DNA from: Collinsella aerofaciens
Lineage (GTDB): Bacteria > Actinomycetota > Coriobacteriia > Coriobacteriales > Coriobacteriaceae
DNA: 10,130 bases
Assembly (NCBI RefSeq): GCF_901212495.1
Contig: NZ_CAAKNY010000025.1
Coordinates: 1 to 10,130 of the forward strand
Direction of reading: 5' to 3'
Shown here: positions 1 through 10,130 of the stretch, in pieces
Layout of the letters: each line of letters opens with the position of its first letter
Numbering within the stretch: position 1 is the first letter of the stretch
The notes under the pieces: generated by a model
What the model was told of the DNA's origin: nothing
What the model saw: only the letters and a program-made list of their open reading frames with translations
Databases searched by the model: none
Made by a program: the position numbers and the translations under genes

Positions 1-66
1 AAAACCTTGCGCCTGGCCTTCGGCGGCGCGGCCGGATGGTGGAATTGTGTACAGCCCGGTTTTCCG

Positions 67-95
67 TTGACCGACGCCGGGGTCCCCGCCATAAT
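67..95 (+). promoter_or_regulatory. rplJL promoter, sigma-70 type
   Basis: A -35 box TTGACC (67-72) and a -10 box CATAAT (90-95) are separated by exactly 17 bases. Both match the housekeeping consensus at five of six positions, and transcription should begin near 101-103. The spacer carries a perfect short palindrome, CGGGG-T-CCCCG (78-88). The promoter lies just upstream of the L10 leader RNA, where the start of an autonomous rplJL operon is expected. The boxes are read directly from the sequence; promoter activity is inferred. Confidence 0.8.
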
Positions 96-119
96 ACTTT
101 CGGTTCACGCACGAATCCG

Positions 120-195
120 CTGCCAGAGACAGCCGGCGCAAACGGGCATCGCCCGCGAGCTTAATGGGATATCCCGCCAGCCGAGGTGGTCGAGT
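120..195 (+). promoter_or_regulatory. L10 leader RNA (ribosomal protein autoregulatory element)
   Basis: This stretch carries the hallmarks of the L10 leader family: AGAGACAG (125-132), AGCTTAAT (158-165) and CCGAGGT (181-187). A stem joins GCCGGCG (132-138) to CGCCAGC (175-181), six pairs of seven, and encloses a hairpin CGGGC/GCCCG (143-147 with 151-155). The AGAGACAG and CCGAGGT strands flank that stem and would form the kink-turn-like site bound by the L10-L12 complex. In the known family, binding by surplus L10-L12 lowers rplJL expression. Its position between promoter and attenuator fits. The motifs are seen; the binding is established for the family and inferred here. Confidence 0.85.
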
Positions 196-209
196 AGATA
201 TGTCTTCTC

Positions 210-246
210 GCCCCCGTCGCTCATGCAGCGCGGGGGCTTTCTTTTT
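210..246 (+). terminator. attenuator terminator of the rplJL leader
   Basis: GCCCCCG (210-216) pairs with CGGGGGC (231-237), and CGCT (218-221) pairs with AGCG (227-230), leaving one bulged T and a five-base loop. The T-rich tail TTTCTTTTT follows at once. It sits between the L10 leader and the rplJ ribosome binding site, so it acts on the leader transcript. A weaker competing hairpin, CGAG (191-194) with CTCG (207-210) extended by GG/CC pairs, would occupy both the CCGAGGT strand and the 5' arm of the terminator. That is a possible antiterminator, which L10 binding would prevent. The competition model is inferred. Confidence 0.85.
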
Positions 247-311
247 GGACATGCCCCCGTCACGTCCTTGTGGCGGACCGTGCCCGGAAAGAATTCGAGG
301 AGGTGTAATTC

Positions 312-833
312 ATGCCCCAGCAGTACAAAATCGACAAGGTTGCAGAGATCGAGTCCCGTATCGCCGAGAACGCCGGTCTGTTCGTCGTCAACTACAACGG
401 TCTGACGGTTAAGCAGGCTCAGGAGCTGCGTCATCAGCTTCGCGAGTGCGGCGCCGAGATGAAGGTCTACAAGAACAACCTGGTCAAGATCGCCCTCAAG
501 AACCAGGAGCAGCCCGAGATCGACGAGATCCTCGCCGGCCCCGTCGCTTATGTGTTCTACGAGACCGAGCCGGTCGAGGCCGCTAAGGCCCTTAAGGACT
601 TCTCCGCCAATTCCAAGGGTGTCCTTGAGATCAAGGGTGGTATCTCCGACGGCAAGGCCGTTTCCGCTGATGATGTTAAGGCTATCGCCGAGCTGCCCAC
701 CAAGGATCAGCTTCTCGGTCAGATCGCCGGTCTCATCTCCGGTTTCGCTCGCGACATCGCTGTCTGCGTCAACGGCGTTTCCTCTGGTCTCGCTCGTTCG
801 ATCCAGCAGGTCTCCGAGCAGAAGGCAGCCTAG
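312..833 (+). CDS. rplJ: 50S ribosomal protein L10
   Basis: L10 is the base of the ribosomal stalk. Its N-terminal domain binds 23S rRNA together with L11, and its C-terminal helix holds L7/L12 dimers that recruit translation GTPases. The product is 173 residues, the usual length. The N-terminus (KIDKVAEIESRIAENAG), the stretch FVVNYNGLTVKQAQELRHQL and the following AEMKVYKNNLVKIALK are typical of the family. The C-terminal part, about residues 135-173, is the helical, alanine-containing L12-binding segment. The ATG is preceded by a strong Shine-Dalgarno GAGGAGGTG (297-305). The L10 leader upstream implies feedback by its own product. rplL follows after 102 bases, probably on the same transcript. 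Nothing is truncated or odd in the protein. Confidence 0.97.
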   Translation: MPQQYKIDKVAEIESRIAENAGLFVVNYNGLTVKQAQELRHQLRECGAEMKVYKNNLVKIALKNQEQPEIDEILAGPVAYVFYETEPVEAAKALKDFSANSKGVLEIKGGISDGKAVSADDVKAIAELPTKDQLLGQIAGLISGFARDIAVCVNGVSSGLARSIQQVSEQKAA

Positions 834-848
834 TCGCTGTTTTCACCC

Positions 849-916
849 GCGGCGGCAACGCCGCACCCCTGGCGCATTCGCGCCGTGTTTTAACTGATCT
901 CCGTGCACAGACACGG
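849..916 (+). promoter_or_regulatory. three tandem hairpins between rplJ and rplL
   Basis: The 102-base gap holds three clean hairpins in a row. GCGGCG/CGCCGC (849-854 with 859-864) closes a GCAA loop, which is of the stable GNRA class. GGCGC/GCGCC (871-875 with 880-884) closes ATTC and is followed by GTGTTTTAA, so it could be a weak terminator. CCGTG/CACGG (901-905 with 912-916) ends a few bases before the rplL ribosome binding site. L12 is needed in several copies per L10, so such structures could set relative yield by partial termination, processing or protection from decay. The pairing is visible; the role is inferred. Confidence 0.55.
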
Positions 917-935
917 AAACCGAAAGGACTTAGAA

Positions 936-1313
936 ATGGCTAAGCTTACCACCGATGAGATCATCGATGCTCTTAAGGAAATGACCCTTCTCGAGGCTTC
1001 CGAGCTCGTCAAGGCTATCGAGGACACCTTCGGCGTTTCCGCCGCTGCTCCTGCCGCCGTTGTCGCCGCTCCTGCTGCTGGCGCTGCCGAGGCCGAGGAG
1101 AAGACCGAGTTTGACGTCGTGCTCGAGGGCTTCGGCGACAACAAGATCCAGGTCATCAAGGCCGTCCGTGAGCTCACCAGCCTTGGCCTGAAGGAGGCCA
1201 AGGAGGTCGTCGAGGGCGCTCCCAAGGCTGTTCTCGAGGGTGCCAAGAAGGAGGACGCCGAGGCTGCCAAGGAGAAGCTCGAGGCTGCTGGCGCTGCTGT
1301 CACCCTCAAGTAA
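936..1313 (+). CDS. rplL: 50S ribosomal protein L7/L12
   Basis: L7/L12 is the mobile, multicopy stalk protein that binds EF-Tu, EF-G and other translation GTPases. The product is 125 residues, normal for the family. Residues 1-33 form the dimerisation and L10-binding domain ([21 protein letters not shown]). Residues about 35-55 are the Ala/Pro-rich flexible hinge. The C-terminal domain begins at [13 protein letters not shown] and contains the conserved [20 protein letters not shown] factor-binding face. The ATG at 936 is chosen because it gives the classic MAKLTTDEI start and lies eight bases after GAAAGGA (922-928). A GTG 33 bases upstream in the same frame is inside a hairpin and adds non-family sequence. 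It is the last gene of the stalk operon; a terminator follows. Confidence 0.97.
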   Translation: MAKLTTDEIIDALKEMTLLEASELVKAIEDTFGVSAAAPAAVVAAPAAGAAEAEEKTEFDVVLEGFGDNKIQVIKAVRELTSLGLKEAKEVVEGAPKAVLEGAKKEDAEAAKEKLEAAGAAVTLK

Positions 1314-1340
1314 TCAGGCTTTCTTGCCAGATTTCTTTGC

Positions 1341-1380
1341 AGACGGGGCTCGCTATGCGAGTCCCGTCTTTTTTGTTTTT
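1341..1380 (+). terminator. intrinsic terminator of the rplJL operon
   Basis: AGACGGG (1341-1347) pairs with CCCGTCT (1363-1369), and CTCGC (1349-1353) pairs with GCGAG (1357-1361). A single G-T wobble at 1348/1362 joins them, giving a 13-pair stem with a three-base loop. A long T tract with one G (1369-1380) follows. This is a textbook Rho-independent terminator 27 bases after the rplL stop. It makes substantial readthrough from rplJL into galU or rpoB unlikely. Confidence 0.93.
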
Positions 1381-1457
1381 AGCCCCTCATTCCCATTGCT
1401 CGACACGCAGAACGCCGCTGTCTTCGCCGTGCCAATCCCGTTACCGCTGGGGCCAAA

Positions 1458-1516
1458 AATTGCAGCATTCGACCAATAATTTGCGTTGACCTGCTGAAGA
1501 ATTGCGTTTGCCTTAC
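1458..1516 (+). promoter_or_regulatory. candidate galU promoter with 21-base-phased words
   Basis: A -35 box TTGACC (1486-1491) is embedded in CGTTGACC, the same eight bases as at the rplJ promoter. The -10 is poor: a 17-base spacer leads to TGCCTT (1509-1514), so the promoter may need an activator. Around it are three related seven-base words, AATTGCA (1458-1464), ATTTGCG (1479-1485) and AATTGCG (1500-1506), starting exactly 21 bases apart. An inverted copy, CGCAATT, lies at 1554-1560. The even phasing would put the three direct words on one DNA face, as for a cooperative regulator. The words are visible; promoter and regulator are inferred. Apart from this and the hairpins listed next, nothing is seen between 1381 and 1627. 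Confidence 0.4.
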
Positions 1517-1540
1517 GGCGACGTATGTCTCCGGCGGTAA

Positions 1541-1607
1541 GATACTCCGGTATCGCAATTTGGTCTGCGGCCGTTGTGCCGCACGCACAGGGCGTATTCT
1601 GCGCCTG
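1541..1607 (+). promoter_or_regulatory. galU leader hairpins
   Basis: Three hairpins precede the galU ribosome binding site. GATAC/GTATC (1541-1545 with 1550-1554) closes TCCG. TGCGGC/GCCGCA (1566-1571 with 1578-1583) closes CGTTGT. CA-GGCG/CGCC-TG (1588-1594 with 1602-1607) has one bulged G. They end just before GAAAGGAT (1609-1616). No T tract follows any of them, so they are not terminators. They could affect mRNA stability or translation. No known riboswitch class was recognised. Confidence 0.4.
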
Positions 1608-1627
1608 CGAAAGGATCCTTGAATAAC

Positions 1628-2533
1628 ATGAAGGCAATCATCCCCGCCGCCGGTCTTGGCACGCGTTTTCTGCCTGGCACCAAGTGCACGCCCAAAGAGA
1701 TGCTGCCGGTGCTCGACAAGCCGGTCATTCAGTATGTCGTCGAGGAGGCACTCGACCCCGAGGAGGTCGACGACGCCATCATCGTTACCTCTCCCGGTAA
1801 GCCCGAGCTGCTGAGCTACTTCCAGCCCGATCGCTCGCTCGAGAATCTGCTGCGCGAGCGCGGTAAGGATGCTTACGCCGATGCCGTCGCCCACGCGGGC
1901 GGCATGCCGGTCGACTTCCGTTATCAGTACGAGCCCAAGGGCCTCGGTCATGCCATTCGCTCTGCTGCCGACGCCGTGGCAGGGGAGAACTTCCTGGTTC
2001 TTCTGGGCGACTACGTTGTGCCTAACCGTGACATCTGCGACAAGATGCTTGCCGTTTCCAAGGAGCACGGTGGCGCTTCGGTTATCGCCGTCGCCGCTTG
2101 CTCGCCCGAGGAGGTCAGCCGCTATGGCGTTATCGCCGGCGAGCGCGTCGGTTCGCTCGAGGGCGCCGAGGGCGTTGCCGATGCCGAGCCGGGCGCTGTC
2201 TGGCGCATCGGCGGTCTGGTTGAGAAGCCCGCTCCCGAGGCGGCTCCATCCAACCTGTACATCGTCGGTCGCTATCTGCTGAGCCCGCTGGTCATGGACC
2301 TTCTTGCCGACCAGCAGGCCGGCAAGGGCGGCGAGATCCAGCTTACCGACGCCATGGCCCGCTCGCTCGACCGCGAGGCTATGTACGCTGTCGTCATCGA
2401 CCCGCTGTCGGGCTACGACACCGGCACCCCGTCTGGCTGGATGGCCACCAACGCCCTCATGGCCGCAAGTGATCCTCGCTTTGCCAGCGCCTTCTGGGAT
2501 GCCATCGACGAGCGCGGCGGTCTAAAGCGTTAA
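1628..2533 (+). CDS. galU: UTP-glucose-1-phosphate uridylyltransferase
   Basis: GalU makes UDP-glucose from UTP and glucose-1-phosphate in the cytoplasm; UDP-glucose feeds galactose use, cell-surface polysaccharides and glycolipids. The product is 301 residues, a normal length. The nucleotide-binding start IIPAAGLGTRFLPGTK (residues 4-19) is followed by PKEMLPVLDKPVIQYVVEEA (22-41). GLGHAI (105-110), LLGD (125-128, probable metal-binding Asp128), VEKP (198-201) and GGEIQLTDA (234-242) are all family motifs. Most GalU/GtaB proteins have LLGDD or LPD at the metal site; here it is LLGDY. The C-terminus has YDTGTPSGW instead of the more usual YDxGxKLGY. The ATG at 1628 is chosen because GalU proteins begin MKAIIPAAG; AAGGA lies about 12 bases upstream, a rather long spacing. 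It sits between the stalk operon and rpoBC with terminators on both sides, so it is probably monocistronic. Confidence 0.93.
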   Translation: MKAIIPAAGLGTRFLPGTKCTPKEMLPVLDKPVIQYVVEEALDPEEVDDAIIVTSPGKPELLSYFQPDRSLENLLRERGKDAYADAVAHAGGMPVDFRYQYEPKGLGHAIRSAADAVAGENFLVLLGDYVVPNRDICDKMLAVSKEHGGASVIAVAACSPEEVSRYGVIAGERVGSLEGAEGVADAEPGAVWRIGGLVEKPAPEAAPSNLYIVGRYLLSPLVMDLLADQQAGKGGEIQLTDAMARSLDREAMYAVVIDPLSGYDTGTPSGWMATNALMAASDPRFASAFWDAIDERGGLKR

Positions 2534-2554
2534 CGCGGTTTTACCAAACCGCGT
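2533..2554 (+). terminator. hairpin adjoining the galU stop codon
   Basis: ACGCGGTTT (2533-2541) and AAACCGCGT (2546-2554) form a perfect nine-pair stem with a TACC loop. The first paired base is the last base of the galU stop codon. There is no T tract after it, so it is more likely a 3'-end protecting or pausing hairpin than an efficient terminator. Confidence 0.5.
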
Positions 2555-2570
2555 AACGGCTCGACGCTGC

Positions 2571-2670
2571 ACGGGCATCAGAGCGACAATTTGCCATTCA
2601 AAGAGGGCGGCATGACCAGAAGGTCAATGCCGCCCTCTTTTCATGTCAACTTGTTCGCTCTGATGCCCGT
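2571..2670. repeat. 100-base nested palindrome
   Basis: The outer arms ACGGGCATCAGAGCGA (2571-2586) and TCGCTCTGATGCCCGT (2655-2670) are a perfect 16-base inverted repeat. Three further pairs, CAA/TTG (2587-2589 with 2651-2653), continue it past one bulged T. Inside the outer repeat sits a second, independent 18-pair hairpin (2600-2640). No target-site duplication is evident at the ends. The shape resembles a small mobile repeat of the MITE or REP/BIME kind, or an elaborated terminator. Mobility is not shown by this window. Confidence 0.75.
2600..2641 (+). terminator. galU terminator, probably bidirectional
   Basis: A 14-pair stem, AAAGAGGGCGGCAT (2600-2613) with ATGCCGCCCTCTTT (2627-2640), continues as GACC/GGTC (2614-2617 with 2622-2625) past one bulged A and closes an AGAA loop. 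The + strand ends in CTTTT. The opposite strand ends in a matching T run because the stem starts with AAA. It is the first strong terminator after galU and is the core of the nested palindrome. Confidence 0.85.
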
Positions 2671-2715
2671 TCGCTATCAGCCCTCTACCTGCTGATCTGT
2701 CTTGGCCGAAACGGT

Positions 2716-2751
2716 ACGGGTGCGGACTTCGGTCTGCACCCGTTCTTTATT
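2716..2751 (+). terminator. second intrinsic terminator, UUCG loop
   Basis: ACGGGTGCGGAC (2716-2727) pairs with GTCTGCACCCGT (2732-2743) over 12 positions with one G-T wobble, closing the very stable C(TTCG)G tetraloop. TTCTTTATT follows. The T tract lies only on the + strand side. It backs up the galU terminator and isolates rpoBC further. A weak hairpin ATCAGC/GCTGAT (2676-2681 with 2691-2696) lies just upstream. Confidence 0.85.
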
Positions 2752-2770
2752 CGGGCTGTGTCGGGGCTCT

Positions 2771-2940
2771 GGAAACTGCGGCCCATTTTTTGGCTGAATT
2801 CCGGCTCGTACTTTCCCAAACAGGTTGGTTGCGGAAACTACGACCCAGAATATCGGCTCAGAACGGGATGCAGTTTCCCGGCCGATGCCCTAACGGAAAG
2901 CACATCCCAGTTGAGGGCCTCAAAACGGGATGCGCTTTCC
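2771..2940. repeat. six-site alternating repeat array, 31-base period
   Basis: Six related 15-base words start at 2771, 2802, 2833, 2864, 2895 and 2926, exactly 31 bases apart. Words 1, 3 and 5 read GGAAACTGCGGCCCA, GGAAACTACGACCCA and GGAAAGCACATCCCA. Words 2, 4 and 6 are in reverse orientation: CGGCTCGTACTTTCC, CGGGATGCAGTTTCC and CGGGATGCGCTTTCC. This gives three imperfect 46-base hairpin units with 16-base loops and 16-base spacers, a 62-base tandem period. GGAAA/TTTCC is invariant. Each unit keeps an A-C mismatch at the loop end of its stem. Units 2 and 3 share loop sequence (CTCAxAA). Spacers differ, apart from GGTTGGT (2823-2829), which is complementary to ACCAACC (2946-2952). No open frame, transposase or cas gene accompanies it. 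It could be an interspersed extragenic palindromic repeat or a multi-site protein-binding array. Confidence 0.85.
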
Positions 2941-2993
2941 GTCCGACCAACCCTTGCTTCGAGTTCGCCATTCAGTGCCGCGCATCAGCAGCA

Positions 2994-3018
2994 CTGTTCA
3001 CATAAAATATATGAACAG
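2994..3018. promoter_or_regulatory. 25-base AT-rich palindrome upstream of rpoB
   Basis: CTGTTCA (2994-3000) and TGAACAG (3012-3018) are perfect inverted arms. Inside them ATA/TAT (3002-3004 with 3008-3010) continues the symmetry after one mismatch, around a centre at 3006. The symmetry and length are typical of a dimeric regulator's operator. A second inverted repeat, CAGTGC/GCACTG (2973-2978 with 2991-2996), shares the bases CTG (2994-2996) with it. The site lies roughly 85-110 bases upstream of the candidate rpoB -35 box, at an activator-like distance. The function is inferred. Confidence 0.5.
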
Positions 3019-3102
3019 GTGTTCGATATATACCTATCTACCTGCATCTTTTCTGTCGAAAAACTTTGCTACTCCAAAAACTCAATCGCGTCAAGGCTTT
3101 TC

Positions 3103-3130
3103 TTGCCCAACGGTCGGTACCTGATAAACT
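3103..3130 (+). promoter_or_regulatory. candidate rpoBC promoter
   Basis: TTGCCC (3103-3108) and TAAACT (3125-3130) are separated by 16 bases, and TGA precedes the -10, forming an extended -10. Transcription would start near 3137 and leave a leader of about 67 bases. The leader holds a hairpin, TGGCGA/TCGCCA (3147-3152 with 3162-3167), with an inner GC-TAT-GC. The hairpin stays clear of the ribosome binding site AAGGAGGA (3188-3195). The boxes match the consensus only moderately, so the assignment is tentative. Confidence 0.45.
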
Positions 3131-3203
3131 ATTAGGTTGCGATAACTGGCGAAGCTATGCCTCGCCAACCCACCGAGCATTTCCGTGAAGGAGGAAAAAC
3201 CTG

Positions 3204-6695
<3,492 letters not shown>

Positions 6696-6701
6696 TTGAC
6701 T

Positions 6702-10130
<3,429 letters not shown>

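Larger units (their letters stand above)
2534..3203. other. gene-free region between galU and rpoB
   Basis: No credible coding region was found on either strand. Small open frames here run through the repeat array, whose 62-base unit is not a multiple of three, and they have no family resemblance. The left half (2534-2751) is dense in GC-rich hairpins and terminators. The middle (2771-2940) is the phased repeat array. The right half (about 2994-3130) is markedly AT-rich compared with everything around it and holds a palindrome and the probable rpoB promoter. Bases 3019-3102 show nothing I can name. Confidence 0.7.

Noticed and set aside
7..405. Open frames over the rplJ promoter and leader
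   Set aside because: They overlap the promoter, L10 leader, attenuator and the start of rplJ, and their translation has no recognisable features.
1574..1627. Upstream extension of galU by 18 codons
   Set aside because: The added residues are not GalU-like, and the family begins at MKAIIPAAG. The extension runs through leader hairpins and would start upstream of the visible ribosome binding site.
1379..2068. Reverse-strand open frame opposite galU
   Set aside because: It is antisense to a clear galU and covers the rplL terminator and galU promoter region; it is a GC-rich shadow frame.
2571..2670. Insertion sequence
   Set aside because: The 100-base palindrome has no transposase and no clear target duplication, so it is listed only as a repeat.
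2771..2940. CRISPR array
   Set aside because: The repeats are only 15 bases, diverged, alternate in orientation and have 16-base gaps; there is no leader and no cas gene.
2758..3135. Small + strand open frames across the repeat array
   Set aside because: They run through the palindromic repeats, whose 62-base period is not a multiple of three. They have no good ribosome binding site and resemble no family.

Overview
The window is a housekeeping locus from a GC-rich actinobacterium, most likely a gut member of class Coriobacteriia such as Collinsella or a close relative. This is inferred from three things: the RpoC N-terminal region has the long helical, charged stretch and the surrounding sequence typical of actinobacterial RpoC; the codons are strongly GC-ending; and I associate this gene order with that group from memory. 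No database search was possible.

Layout, all genes on the + strand. Bases 67-311 hold a strong promoter, an L10-type autoregulatory leader RNA and a transcription attenuator. Then come rplJ (312-833, L10) and rplL (936-1313, L7/L12), separated by 102 bases that contain three small hairpins. A strong intrinsic terminator at 1341-1380 closes the ribosomal-stalk operon. galU (1628-2533, UTP-glucose-1-phosphate uridylyltransferase) follows as a separate unit with its own structured upstream region. A 670-base gene-free region (2534-3203) holds a hairpin touching the galU stop codon, a 100-base nested palindrome whose core is a terminator, a second terminator with a UUCG loop, a six-site phased repeat array, a 25-base palindrome, and a candidate rpoB promoter. 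rpoB (3204-6695) and rpoC (6702 to the window edge, incomplete) form a tightly spaced operon.

How it works together: L10 and L7/L12 form the ribosomal stalk, and free L10-L12 complex probably shuts down its own operon through the leader and attenuator. RpoB and RpoC build the catalytic core of RNA polymerase. In many bacteria rplJL and rpoBC are co-transcribed. Here galU and several terminators lie between them, so the two modules are probably regulated separately.

The most unusual item is the array at 2771-2940: six 15-base words in alternating orientation, starting exactly every 31 bases. The next most interesting are the 100-base nested palindrome after galU, an eight-residue enlargement of fork loop 2 in RpoB, and a set of 21-base-phased words at the galU promoter. 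I found no CRISPR array, tRNA, rRNA, transposase or defence gene.
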